Source: Chryseobacterium oranimense
Lineage (GTDB): Bacteria > Bacteroidota > Bacteroidia > Flavobacteriales > Weeksellaceae
Direction: 5' to 3'
Length of the DNA: 64,000 nucleotides
Assembly (NCBI RefSeq): GCF_900129755.1
Contig: NZ_FQWT01000002.1
Span: forward strand, 620,001 to 684,000
The stretch's first letter is position 1, and every line of letters begins with the position of its first letter. A program made the position numbers and the translations under genes. Under the pieces are notes generated by a model. The model was given only the letters and a program-made list of their open reading frames with translations. It was not told the DNA's origin and searched no databases. This document shows, one piece after another, positions 51,577 through 59,661 of the stretch.

Positions 51577-52197
51577 ATGAAATACTTTTTTCTGCTGTTA
51601 ATGGCCGCATCATCATGGGCTACAGCACAAAAACCATGCGGATTCAAAGACGGACTGCAGGAAGGATCCTGTAAAGATTTCTACGAAAACGGGCAGGTAA
51701 AGCAGGTGGTGGAATGGAAAAAAGGTAAAATAGACGGTGAGGCCGTTTATTATTACGACAACGGAAAAGTACAGGCCAAAGGAGAAAATAAAAAGGGTTA
51801 TAAAGTAAAAGAATGGTCCTACTATGATAAAAATGGTGTCCTTACTTCCAAAGAAGTTTTCAGAAACGGTGAAAAAAACGTATATGATGATAGTTCTACC
51901 GCTACTTTTTACTCTCCGGCCGGCAAAATAACCGAAATTTCCAACTACAGACTTGGAAAACTTCACGGTGAAACCAAACTATTCCATGAGGACGGAAAAA
52001 CGCCAAAACAGGTTGGCCAGTATGAAAACGGTCTGGCTGTGGGAAAATGGAAAGCGCTTTATCCATCAGGAAAAGTACAGCGTGAAACAGAATTTGCCAA
52101 CGATAAATGGAACGGGACCCGGGTTCATTACCGTGAAGACGGAAGCATAGAAAAGACTGAGGTCTACAAAGACGGAAAATTAATCTCAACAAAATAA
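51577..52197 (+). CDS. YwqK/MORN-2 repeat protein
   Basis: 206 residues with a signal peptide (MKYFFLLLMAASSWATAQ). At least six MORN-2 repeats of the type GxxxxYYxNGxxxxxxxxxxG are visible, for example GSCKDFYENGQVKQVVEWKK, GEAVYYYDNGKVQAKGENKK and KWKALYPSGKVQRETEF. The family is often named antitoxin YwqK after a Bacillus locus, but members in Bacteroidota are exported and have no shown antitoxin role. It is followed five bases later by an RNA methyltransferase gene. Confidence 0.82.
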   Translation: MKYFFLLLMAASSWATAQKPCGFKDGLQEGSCKDFYENGQVKQVVEWKKGKIDGEAVYYYDNGKVQAKGENKKGYKVKEWSYYDKNGVLTSKEVFRNGEKNVYDDSSTATFYSPAGKITEISNYRLGKLHGETKLFHEDGKTPKQVGQYENGLAVGKWKALYPSGKVQRETEFANDKWNGTRVHYREDGSIEKTEVYKDGKLISTK

Positions 52198-52202
52198 AAC
52201 AA

Positions 52203-52733
52203 TTGGTACAAAAACTAAAACTGGAAGAACTTAACAGGATAGATGTGGAAACATTTAAGAAAGTTGAGAAAATTCCATTGGTCATTATTTTAGACAATCT
52301 AAGGAGCATGCACAATGTGGGAGCATCTTTCAGAACGGCAGATGCTTTTCTGATCGAAAAAATAATTCTCTGCGGGATTACCCCTCAGCCCCCACACCGC
52401 GAGATCCATAAAGCGGCACTTGGAGCCACGGAAAGTGTAGATTGGGGGCATGAAAGCGATATCAACACTGCGATAAGTGATTACAAAAGCCGCGGATACG
52501 AAATCATAGGCATTGAACAAACCACGGACAGCATCATGATTACCGATTTCAGCATCGACAAATCAAAAAAATATGCACTGATCCTAGGGAATGAAGTGGA
52601 AGGAATAAGTGATGAGGCACTGCCGAATATTGACACCTTTCTTGAAATTCCTCAGCTTGGAACAAAGCACTCTCTGAACGTAAGCGTATGCGGCGGAATC
52701 GTGATGTGGGAGTTCGCAAAAGCCCTAAAATAA
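52203..52733 (+). CDS. SpoU/TrmH-family RNA 2'-O-methyltransferase
   Basis: 176 residues, with TTG as start (LVQKLKLEELNRID). No ATG or GTG lies upstream in frame, and the first internal Met comes after motif 1 has begun, so TTG is the only start that keeps the whole fold. SPOUT motifs are VIILDNLRSMHNVGASFRTA (motif 1), YALILGNEVEGISDE (motif 2) and IPQLGTKHSLNVSVCGGIVM (motif 3), forming the knotted SAM site. The target, tRNA or rRNA, is not clear. It lies five bases after the YwqK-like gene. Confidence 0.9.
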   Translation: MVQKLKLEELNRIDVETFKKVEKIPLVIILDNLRSMHNVGASFRTADAFLIEKIILCGITPQPPHREIHKAALGATESVDWGHESDINTAISDYKSRGYEIIGIEQTTDSIMITDFSIDKSKKYALILGNEVEGISDEALPNIDTFLEIPQLGTKHSLNVSVCGGIVMWEFAKALK

Positions 52734-52735
52734 AA

Positions 52736-52769
52736 AAACTGCATATGTCCTTAAAAGACAGTGCAGTTT
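52736..52769 (+). terminator. Hairpin after the SpoU gene
   Basis: AAACTGCA (52736-52743) and TGCAGTTT (52762-52769) form an outer stem, TGTC and GACA an inner one. The downstream T tract is weak, so termination strength is uncertain. The rest of the gap to 52920 is AT-rich, with no further gene seen. Confidence 0.5.
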
Positions 52770-52920
52770 GAAATAAATCTAATAAAAAGTAAAAATGAAA
52801 GGCGACAAAGGTACCTTTTTTTTCTTTACAAACAAATTTTAACATCATTTTTTTTATTTTTCCCGAAAAAAAGTGATATTTTGAGAAAAAGTTTCATTTA
52901 ATTTTTTATAAATTAGCACA

Positions 52921-53571
52921 ATGTTTATCAAGGATTATATCTCAAAAGACTTTCCGTGTTTTAGCCTTACTGACTCAATAGAATCAGCAAGGAATATGTT
53001 AGAGGATTTTGGATATTCCCATATTTTCATTAAAAAATCCCATCATTTCTACGGAGCAATTGCAGAAGATTTTCTTTATGAAGATGACGGGATATTGAAG
53101 GATCTTGAACACCAGATCGAGCGCTTTGCCATTCTGGAAGACAATAATATCATGGACAGCATCCGTCTGTTCTATACCTTCAATGCCAATGTGATTCCGG
53201 TGATCAATAAGAACGAAAAATATCTCGGGTATATTACCTGTGAGGATATTTTTCAGAATCTTTCCAGGTATCCCCTGTTTTCAGAAACGGGAGCTATTCT
53301 TACCATAGAAACTCCGGCCAGAAAGTATTCGATGACGGAAATCGCCAATATTGTGGAAAGTAACAACTCGAAGTTCTATGGCGGATTCATCACTTTAATG
53401 TCCGATGAAGTAATCCAGGTAACCATTAAGATCAGCAATGAAAACCTCTCTTCGATAGACGCTACTTTTGACCGCTACGATTATAGAATTGTTGAAAAAT
53501 ACTATTCTGATGAAAAATCGGATCTGTTTAAGGACAGGTTTGGGTTTTTCCAAAAATTCATAGAAATATAA
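52921..53571 (+). CDS. CBS-domain protein
   Basis: 216 residues. Two CBS units occupy the first 120 residues: SLTDSIESARNMLEDFGYSH and FYTFNANVIPVINKNEKYLG (IPVI...YLGYIT). An ACT-like C-terminal half follows. CBS pairs bind adenosyl nucleotides and regulate partner proteins. Its stop is separated by one base from the NAD kinase start, and this CBS-nadK order, familiar in flavobacteria, suggests related control of nucleotide pools. The ligand is unknown. Confidence 0.82.
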   Translation: MFIKDYISKDFPCFSLTDSIESARNMLEDFGYSHIFIKKSHHFYGAIAEDFLYEDDGILKDLEHQIERFAILEDNNIMDSIRLFYTFNANVIPVINKNEKYLGYITCEDIFQNLSRYPLFSETGAILTIETPARKYSMTEIANIVESNNSKFYGGFITLMSDEVIQVTIKISNENLSSIDATFDRYDYRIVEKYYSDEKSDLFKDRFGFFQKFIEI

Positions 53572-53572
53572 C

Positions 53573-54439
53573 ATGAAGGCAGCCATATATTCTCAGAAAA
53601 AAGACCTCGATACTTTTTTATATTTAAGCAAGTTTATCTCAGAACTTGAAACCAGAGGCGTAAAATCTGTTCTGTATGATGAAATGGCTGAAGCGCTTCA
53701 GTTCTCAAAGATATTTGAAACATTCAACAGCAAGCAGGACCTTCTGGACAAAGAAGTAGACCTTTTTTTCACTTTCGGAGGCGATGGAACGATCGTGAAT
53801 TCATTAACCTTCATTGAAGACCTGGAAATACCGATTGTCGGTGTAAATACCGGGAGATTAGGTTTTTTGGCAAGCTTTACCAAAGAAGAAGCCTTCAAAG
53901 AACTTGATGCTATCCTGAAAGGGGACGTGAAAACAAGCCGCCGTGCCGTAATTGAGGTTGTTTCCCCAAAATCGGATGATTTTTTCCCGTATGCACTGAA
54001 TGATGTTACCGTATCCAGAAAAGAAACCACTTCCATGATTACGGTGGATTCCTATATCAATGACGAATTTTTAAATGTATTCTGGGGAGATGGAGTAATT
54101 GTTTCCACACCTACGGGTTCCACAGCTTATTCTTTAAGCTGCGGCGGACCGATTATCTCTCCGAATAACGAAAATTTCGTTATCACTCCTATCGCTCCGC
54201 ACAACCTGAACGTACGTCCATTGGTTGTCAATGACAGGGTAGAAATAAAATTTAAAGTAGAAAGCAGAGTACCGCAGTATTCTCTTTCGCTGGACTCACG
54301 ACTGGTCCATATAGAAACCGACAAAGAAATTATCATCAAAAAGGCCGCTTTTCAGATTCTTCTGGTACAGCCGAACCATTTAAGCTTCTACGAAACGATC
54401 CGCCAGAAGCTGCTTTGGGGCAGAGACAAAAGAAATTAG
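53573..54439 (+). CDS. nadK: NAD kinase
   Basis: Phosphorylates NAD to NADP. The 288 residues carry FTFGGDGTIVNSL (nucleotide-binding GGDGT near 66-70), GVNTGRLGFLA, DGVIVSTPTGSTAYSLSCGG and the C-terminal beta-sandwich with SLDSRLVHIE. These are the conserved NadK motifs. NADPH made from its product is needed, for example, by CysJ. It starts one base after the CBS gene, so the two are translationally coupled. Confidence 0.95.
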   Translation: MKAAIYSQKKDLDTFLYLSKFISELETRGVKSVLYDEMAEALQFSKIFETFNSKQDLLDKEVDLFFTFGGDGTIVNSLTFIEDLEIPIVGVNTGRLGFLASFTKEEAFKELDAILKGDVKTSRRAVIEVVSPKSDDFFPYALNDVTVSRKETTSMITVDSYINDEFLNVFWGDGVIVSTPTGSTAYSLSCGGPIISPNNENFVITPIAPHNLNVRPLVVNDRVEIKFKVESRVPQYSLSLDSRLVHIETDKEIIIKKAAFQILLVQPNHLSFYETIRQKLLWGRDKRN

Positions 54440-54509
54440 TAATTCCTCAAAAATGATTACCTTTACAGGAATTTTAAAACGCCTAATAATTTAAAATAAA
54501 AAGTAAAAC

Positions 54510-55580
54510 ATGAGCAGAATTTTTCCGGCAGGAGTTGCCACAGGTCAATTAGTTACTGATATTTTTCAGTATGCCAAAGAAAACAAATTTGCACTGCCTG
54601 CAGTAAACGTAATTGGTTCAAGCAATGTAAATGCTGTAATGGAAACCGCAGCGAAATTAAACTCTCCTGTCATCATCCAGTTTTCAAACGGCGGAGCTGC
54701 TTTTAACGCAGGAAAAGGATTAAGCAATGACGGTCAGAAAGCAGCGATTTTAGGATCTATTGCCGGGGCTAAACATATTCATACTCTTGCAGAAGCTTAC
54801 GGAGCTACTGTTATTTTACATACAGACCACTGTGCAAAGAAACTGTTGCCTTGGATCGACGGGTTATTAGATGCAAGTGAAGAGCATTATAAGCAGACCG
54901 GAAAATCTCTTTATTCTTCTCATATGCTTGATCTTTCTGAAGAATCTCTGGAAGAAAACCTTGAAATCTCTACCAAATACTTCGAAAGAATGGCTAAAAT
55001 GCAGATGACATTAGAAGTAGAGATCGGAGTTACAGGTGGTGAGGAAGACGGAGTTGATAATTCAGATGTTGATAACTCTAAATTATACACTCAGCCTGAA
55101 GATATCGCTTACACTTACGAAAAATTAAAAGCGATTTCCGACAATTTTACTATTGCAGCAGCATTTGGTAACGTACACGGAGTTTACAAGCCAGGAAACG
55201 TAGTTCTTACGCCAAAAATTCTTGACAATTCTCAGAAATACGTTCAGGAAAAATTCGGAACAGCGGCTAAGCCGGTAAACTTTGTATTCCACGGAGGTTC
55301 AGGATCTACTTTGGAAGAGATCAGAGAAGCGATCGACTACGGAGTTATCAAAATGAATATTGACACTGACCTTCAGTTCGCTTACACAGAAGGAGTTAGA
55401 GACTATATGGTTAACAATATTGATTATTTAAGATCTCAGATCGGAAACCCAGAAGGAGAAGAAAAACCAAACAAAAAATTCTATGACCCAAGAGTTTGGG
55501 TAAGAAAAGGTGAGGAAACTTTCTCTACAAGACTGGTTAAAGCGTTTGAAGACTTAAATAACGTAAATACTTTAAAATAA
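54510..55580 (+). CDS. fbaA: Class II fructose-bisphosphate aldolase
   Basis: Zinc-dependent aldolase of glycolysis and gluconeogenesis, 356 residues. VILHTDHCAKKLLPW holds the catalytic Asp and zinc His; LEVEIGVTGGEEDGVDN, FGNVHGVYKPGNV with another zinc His, FVFHGGSGSTLEEI and VIKMNIDTDLQFAYT follow. These define the E. coli FbaA-type class. It precedes accD by 92 bases. That spacer carries an inverted repeat and a promoter-like element. Confidence 0.95.
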   Translation: MSRIFPAGVATGQLVTDIFQYAKENKFALPAVNVIGSSNVNAVMETAAKLNSPVIIQFSNGGAAFNAGKGLSNDGQKAAILGSIAGAKHIHTLAEAYGATVILHTDHCAKKLLPWIDGLLDASEEHYKQTGKSLYSSHMLDLSEESLEENLEISTKYFERMAKMQMTLEVEIGVTGGEEDGVDNSDVDNSKLYTQPEDIAYTYEKLKAISDNFTIAAAFGNVHGVYKPGNVVLTPKILDNSQKYVQEKFGTAAKPVNFVFHGGSGSTLEEIREAIDYGVIKMNIDTDLQFAYTEGVRDYMVNNIDYLRSQIGNPEGEEKPNKKFYDPRVWVRKGEETFSTRLVKAFEDLNNVNTLK

Positions 55581-55586
55581 GAACTG

Positions 55587-55594
55587 TACATTTG
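55587..55594 (+). promoter_or_regulatory. Predicted -7 element for accD
   Basis: TACATTTG matches TAnnTTTG and lies seven bases after the fbaA stop codon. If used, the accD leader would contain most of the inverted repeat that follows. Confidence 0.35.
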
Positions 55595-55642
55595 TATTAA
55601 TGTAAAAAGTATTCATAAATGGGTACAGTTTACATTAATACA
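55593..55642. other. Perfect 14-bp inverted repeat in the accD leader
   Basis: TGTATTAATGTAAA (55593-55606) and TTTACATTAATACA (55629-55642) are exact complements with a 22-base spacer. No T tract follows, so a simple terminator is unlikely. It ends 30 bases before the accD start. It could be an operator or an RNA element. Confidence 0.5.
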
Positions 55643-55672
55643 TTTTACATTTATACCCCTAATACAATCAAA

Positions 55673-56527
55673 ATGGCATTCGACTGGTTTAAAAGAAAAG
55701 CAAAAAACATTACCACCTCTACTGATGAAAAAAAGGATGTTCCCAAAGGCCTTTGGCATCAGACTCCATCAGGAAAAATAGTGGAGCATGATGAACTGAG
55801 AAGAAACAATTACGTTTCTCCTGAAGACGGATTTCATGTAAGAATAGGAAGTGCAGAATTTTTTGACATCCTTTTTGACGAAGGTAAGTTCACTGAACTG
55901 GATGCCAATGTTGAAAGTATTGACATCTTGAATTTCAAGGATACAAAACCTTATAAAGACCGCTTAAAAGAAGTAAAAGCAAAAACAAAGCTTACAGATT
56001 CCATCAGAAATGCAGTAGGAACTGTAAAAGGAACTGAAATGGTAGTTTCGTGTATGGATTTTGCTTTTATCGGTGGATCTTTAGGTTCTGTAATGGGTGA
56101 AAAGATCAGAAGAGCGGTGGATTACTGTATTGCCAATAAACTTCCGTACATGATCATCTGCCAGTCCGGAGGAGCAAGAATGCAGGAAGCAACCTACTCC
56201 CTGATGCAGCTTGCCAAAGTACAGGCTAAGCTTGCCCAGCTATCTGAAGCAGGACTTTTATACATTGCTTACCTGTGTGATCCTACTTTTGGAGGAATTA
56301 CAGCGTCTTTTGCTATGACAGCAGACATTATCATGGCTGAACCAGGGGCACTGATTGGTTTTGCGGGCCCAAGAGTAATCCGTGAAACAATCGGAAGAGA
56401 TCTTCCTGAAGGTTTCCAGACTTCTGAATTCTTACAGGAAAAAGGATTTGTAGATTTCATTGTAAAAAGAACAGAAATTAAAGATACGGTAGCTAAAACA
56501 GTCAATTTATTGGCTGTAAATGCTTAA
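55673..56527 (+). CDS. accD: Acetyl-CoA carboxylase carboxyltransferase subunit beta, without zinc ribbon
   Basis: Beta subunit of the carboxyltransferase that makes malonyl-CoA for fatty-acid synthesis. I choose ATG 55673 ([12 protein letters not shown]), 284 residues; an in-frame ATG at 55619 would fall inside the inverted-repeat leader. Crotonase-fold motifs are clear: [42 protein letters not shown] and [11 protein letters not shown]. The four-Cys zinc ribbon of E. coli AccD is missing: the region [16 protein letters not shown] to [14 protein letters not shown] keeps the framework but has no Cys. The partner gene accA is not in the window. Confidence 0.93.
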   Translation: MAFDWFKRKAKNITTSTDEKKDVPKGLWHQTPSGKIVEHDELRRNNYVSPEDGFHVRIGSAEFFDILFDEGKFTELDANVESIDILNFKDTKPYKDRLKEVKAKTKLTDSIRNAVGTVKGTEMVVSCMDFAFIGGSLGSVMGEKIRRAVDYCIANKLPYMIICQSGGARMQEATYSLMQLAKVQAKLAQLSEAGLLYIAYLCDPTFGGITASFAMTADIIMAEPGALIGFAGPRVIRETIGRDLPEGFQTSEFLQEKGFVDFIVKRTEIKDTVAKTVNLLAVNA

Positions 56528-56549
56528 GATCTGTAACAAACACTATACA

Positions 56550-56578
56550 ATCTCTCTCTAATTAGGGAGAGATTTTTA
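56550..56578 (+). terminator. Terminator after accD
   Basis: ATCTCTC (56550-56556) and GAGAGAT (56567-56573) pair around a 10-base loop and are followed by a T-rich run that ends just before the next start codon. Confidence 0.7.
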
Positions 56579-56581
56579 TTT

Positions 56582-57091
56582 ATGAGGACTTTTAAGATAT
56601 TTTTTAATGCCATCCGTAGCATGAGCCTGAAAAAGATCATGCGTCTTTTATCGCTCCTTCTTCCCCATCCCATTTTTGCAATACTAAGCTTCTATGCAAC
56701 GGTACAAACCTTTAGCATTGCCCAGAAAAAATTCCCGAAAACAGCCTCTAACAATGGTATTGGGAATGCCTACAGACATGCATTATGGTGCTGTTTCATT
56801 ATGATGTACTGCTGCAAAGTCTCCTCACCCCAAAAAGCATTGGATTTCTGTAAAAGGTTAACGGATATGCATGAAGAACTCTTCCCCAATGAGCCTTTGG
56901 AAACCAAAATGGACCTTCACAACAACAAATTCGGGATGGATTATTTCATGGAACTGCTTCCGGGAATACACCGACAGTTTTTTGAAAAAGGTTTTTTTAT
57001 CGATAGCCTGGAAAAGAAGATGGCTGATGCAAAAGTTTTGAAGAGCGTGGATGATGATTTTGAAGGGCATCTGGTTTATCTAAAGGACTAA
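56582..57091 (+). CDS. DUF6973-like protein, unknown role
   Basis: 169 residues. A hydrophobic N-terminal stretch (LLSLLLPHPIFAILSFYATV) is followed by NGIGNAYRHALWCCFIMMYC and a later helix with LCDMHEE-like LTDMHEELFPNEP. LETKMDLHNNKFGMDYF contains HNNxxG, and the conserved Asn, His and Asp residues fit the DUF6973 type, in which they may form a metal or hydrolase site. This family name is tentative. The ATG lies just after the accD terminator. The protein has several Cys in CCFIMMYCCK, which is unusual for this genome style. Confidence 0.55.
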   Translation: MRTFKIFFNAIRSMSLKKIMRLLSLLLPHPIFAILSFYATVQTFSIAQKKFPKTASNNGIGNAYRHALWCCFIMMYCCKVSSPQKALDFCKRLTDMHEELFPNEPLETKMDLHNNKFGMDYFMELLPGIHRQFFEKGFFIDSLEKKMADAKVLKSVDDDFEGHLVYLKD

Positions 57092-57170
57092 AAATAGAAC
57101 TCTTCAACTCTGCCCAACATGGCACAAGTAAATTATTACCCTCATATAGAGGCTGTTAGTATTAGCACTG

Positions 57171-57196
57171 TCCTGCTGAGCGAAGTCGAAGCATTT
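57171..57196. repeat. Short motif resembling a dispersed flavobacterial repeat
   Basis: CTGAGCGAAGTCGAAGCA lies in the 198-base spacer before the SpmA-SpmB gene. Related CTGAGCGAAGTCGAAG strings recur in intergenic regions of many Bacteroidota. It is more GC-rich than its surroundings. Only one copy is in the window, and the rest of the spacer shows nothing else. Confidence 0.4.
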
Positions 57197-57289
57197 CGTA
57201 AATATTTTGAAATAAAGAGTCTTACAATAAAAGTTTTTTCAAGTTTTACATTTAATTTATTATCTTTTCTAAAATTTTAATTTAAACGA

Positions 57290-58693
57290 ATGGTCCTCAG
57301 CAGAATTTGGTCGGCTTTTATTATCATTGCCATTGCCATAGCCAGTATTAAATACGTTTCGTCAGACCACTACAAAACCATCTTTAATGATATGGTGGTA
57401 GGAAAAGGCGGTGACACGGTTCAGATCGCTTCACAGCCCATGAATATGCTCACTCCGGTTGTACGGGACAGCCTGATGAAAAAAAATGACTTTGCAGACA
57501 GCAGGATCCATTATAAAACAGATTCTTTAAAGCAAAACGTAAAGGTCTACCGCGTTCAGGAAGCAGATGGAGTAATAGGGACTTCAGAAACAGCAGTAAA
57601 GATCTGTATCGGTCTCATCGGAATTATGACCCTGTTCATGGGATTCATGAGTATTGCTGAAAAAGCAGGAGGAATTAATCTTTTAAGCCGTTTTATACAG
57701 CCTTTTTTCTCAAAACTATTTCCCGACATTCCTAAAAATCACCCGGCTTTCGGACATATGCTGATGAATTTCAGCGCCAATCTCCTGGGACTTGACAATG
57801 CCGCTACTCCATTTGGACTAAAGGTTATGGAAAGCTTACAAACTTTAAACCCCAATAAAGATACAGCCAGCAATTCACAGATTATGTTTCTGTGTCTCCA
57901 TGCAGGAGGAATGACACTGATACCAGTTTCCATTATTGCAATAAGGGCCTCAATGGGATCTAAAACCCCTACCGATATTTTTCTTCCATGTATGATTGCC
58001 ACTTTTGCAGCAACATTGGCAGCAATGATTATTGTTTCTTTATATCAGAAAATCAATTTATTAAAACCTGTTGTTCTTGCTTATGTAGGCGGGATTTCAG
58101 CTGTTATTGCACTTCTGGTTGTTTACCTTGTTCAATTAAGCAAAGATGAACTGGATACTTTCAGTAAAGTTTTAAGTAATGGACTGATTCTCTTTATCTT
58201 CCTCGCCATAGTACTGGGGGCGGTTTATAAAAAAATCAATGTTTTCGATGCATTTATTGAAGGGGCAAAAGAAGGGTTCACAACCTGTGTCAAGATTATT
58301 CCTTATCTGGTTGGAATGTTAATCGCTATTTCTCTTTTAAGAACTTCCGGTGTTTTTGATGTTATCATAGACGGTATGAAGTGGGTAGCCAACACAGCCG
58401 GTTTTGATCCAAGATTTGTGGATGGTCTTCCAACGGCATTAATCAAACCTCTTTCGGGTTCCGGAGCCAGAGGAATGATGGTGGATACGATGTCAACTTT
58501 CGGGGCAGATAGTTTTCAGGGGAAACTTGCGGCAGTTCTTCAGGGAAGCTCAGATACGACGTTTTACGTGATCGCTGTTTATTTCGGGGCTGTAGCCGTG
58601 AAGAATACAAGATACACGGTAATTGCCATGCTTCTGGCGGATTTAGTGGGTGTTATTGTTTCAATTGCACTGGCGTATTTGTTTTTTGCTTAA
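57290..58693 (+). CDS. SpmA-SpmB fusion, nucleoside-recognition-domain membrane protein
   Basis: 467 residues with about ten membrane helices. The first half matches SpmA (GIMTLFMGFMSIAEKAGG, NFSANLLGLDNAATPFGLK, LCLHAGGMTLIPVS). The second half matches SpmB (CVKIIPYLVGMLIAISLLR, KPLSGSGARGMMVDTM, LQGSSDTTFYVIAVYFGAVA). Both carry the nucleoside-recognition (Gate) domain. In spore formers the two halves are separate spore-maturation genes. In this non-sporulating group the fused protein probably moves a small molecule or ion across the inner membrane. The substrate is unknown. Confidence 0.88.
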   Translation: MVLSRIWSAFIIIAIAIASIKYVSSDHYKTIFNDMVVGKGGDTVQIASQPMNMLTPVVRDSLMKKNDFADSRIHYKTDSLKQNVKVYRVQEADGVIGTSETAVKICIGLIGIMTLFMGFMSIAEKAGGINLLSRFIQPFFSKLFPDIPKNHPAFGHMLMNFSANLLGLDNAATPFGLKVMESLQTLNPNKDTASNSQIMFLCLHAGGMTLIPVSIIAIRASMGSKTPTDIFLPCMIATFAATLAAMIIVSLYQKINLLKPVVLAYVGGISAVIALLVVYLVQLSKDELDTFSKVLSNGLILFIFLAIVLGAVYKKINVFDAFIEGAKEGFTTCVKIIPYLVGMLIAISLLRTSGVFDVIIDGMKWVANTAGFDPRFVDGLPTALIKPLSGSGARGMMVDTMSTFGADSFQGKLAAVLQGSSDTTFYVIAVYFGAVAVKNTRYTVIAMLLADLVGVIVSIALAYLFFA

Positions 58694-58725
58694 GTTTATA
58701 TTAATTTAAAACGAAACCGTTTAAG

Positions 58726-59223
58726 TTGAAAAATATAAAATTTGGATTCTTTCTAAAATCTTTGAGTTTATATGAAATAGTTTTACTGAGCCTATTTCTA
58801 CTCATCGAAATTCTAGTTTATTATCTGGAATTTAATCGAATTCATCTTGAAATTATAAAAATTATAGGTTCAATAATAGTCGTTGCTCTTTGGTGGATAC
58901 CAATTTCCACTCCTTTATCAGAAAAATTCAGAAACATATATTTTTCTCTATTTTGGTTGGTAATTTGTACGTTATGGGTAATAATACAAAAAGATCATGT
59001 AACTTCTATTTTACCACTTTTAGCTTTTGTATTCGTACAAATTATTCGTTTCGTTTTTAAATGGATCTATAAAACAGAACCAATCCCTTTACTCGTCAGC
59101 AAATCTCCACATCATAGATATAGCAAAATAGAGAATAGAAAATCCAACCAAAATGATTTCATTTATAGTTTGGTAGTTTTTCTTGTCGGTTCTTTCTTGT
59201 CTATTGTAATTTCTTTAGATTAG
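58726..59223 (+). CDS. Hypothetical four-helix membrane protein
   Basis: 165 residues starting at TTG 58726 (LKNIKFGFFLKSLSL). There is no in-frame ATG near, so TTG is the best start. Membrane helices lie at about 16-34, 44-60, 70-87 and 145-163, with a basic loop between (KSPHHRYSKIENRKSNQ). The DNA is more AT-rich than the neighbours (33 bases after the SpmA-SpmB gene). I recognise no family. The next small gene follows after 30 bases in the same direction. Confidence 0.6.
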   Translation: MKNIKFGFFLKSLSLYEIVLLSLFLLIEILVYYLEFNRIHLEIIKIIGSIIVVALWWIPISTPLSEKFRNIYFSLFWLVICTLWVIIQKDHVTSILPLLAFVFVQIIRFVFKWIYKTEPIPLLVSKSPHHRYSKIENRKSNQNDFIYSLVVFLVGSFLSIVISLD

Positions 59224-59253
59224 CAGACCATTAGCAATAAATTAAACTCAATT

Positions 59254-59646
59254 ATGATCACAGATAAAGAATTCACGTTAAGATTAATACGCCAGTTAAC
59301 TCAAGCACTGGAAAAACTTATTTTAGACAAGCCTGAAGAAAGTTTAATGCAGAAAGAATTGGATTTTGATTCTTTAATGAGAGATATTTTCAAATTTGAT
59401 TTTACTGCACTTTCAGCAAAAACAAAAGAAGAAATTATAGAAATCGTTAATGAGAGGCAGGAAAGAGATCATAAAGATTATTATGAAATGCTGGGTAACC
59501 TTTTCTATTTTAAAGGCAAGCAGGATGCTAATAATGAGTTTTTAGACAAAGCAAAAACGTTCTACGAGTTGTATCTCCAGACGAGCGGTATTTTCGCACT
59601 GCCGGTAATCAACAGAATTAATGAAATAAAAAAAGCACTTGAGTAA
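59254..59646 (+). CDS. Small helical protein, possibly DUF6483-like
   Basis: 130 residues, all helical by composition. It opens MITDKEFTLRLIRQLTQALE, similar to DUF6483 proteins (QDYxLRMIEQL...A), and ends in a TPR-like helix pair (KAKTFYELYLQTSGIFALPV). No catalytic motif is seen. It lies 30 bases after the small membrane protein gene and may be co-transcribed with it. Its stop codon falls inside the terminator stem. Confidence 0.6.
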   Translation: MITDKEFTLRLIRQLTQALEKLILDKPEESLMQKELDFDSLMRDIFKFDFTALSAKTKEEIIEIVNERQERDHKDYYEMLGNLFYFKGKQDANNEFLDKAKTFYELYLQTSGIFALPVINRINEIKKALE

Positions 59647-59660
59647 AGTGCTTTTGTATT
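59631..59660. terminator. Bidirectional terminator between the DUF6483-like gene and tonB
   Basis: AAGCACTT (59633-59640) and AAGTGCTT (59646-59653) form a perfect stem around GAGTA, flanked by A and T runs. The plus-strand stop codon lies at the loop. Confidence 0.75.
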
Positions 59661-59661
59661 T

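Noticed and set aside
51577..52733. YwqK and SpoU genes as a toxin-antitoxin pair
   Set aside because: The antitoxin label of YwqK comes from a different Bacillus locus. Here the protein is exported, and the neighbour is an RNA methyltransferase.
57119..57290. Open frame of about 57 codons in the spacer before the SpmA-SpmB gene
   Set aside because: It reads through the CTGAGCGAAGTCGAAG repeat and has no family-like feature; it is probably chance.
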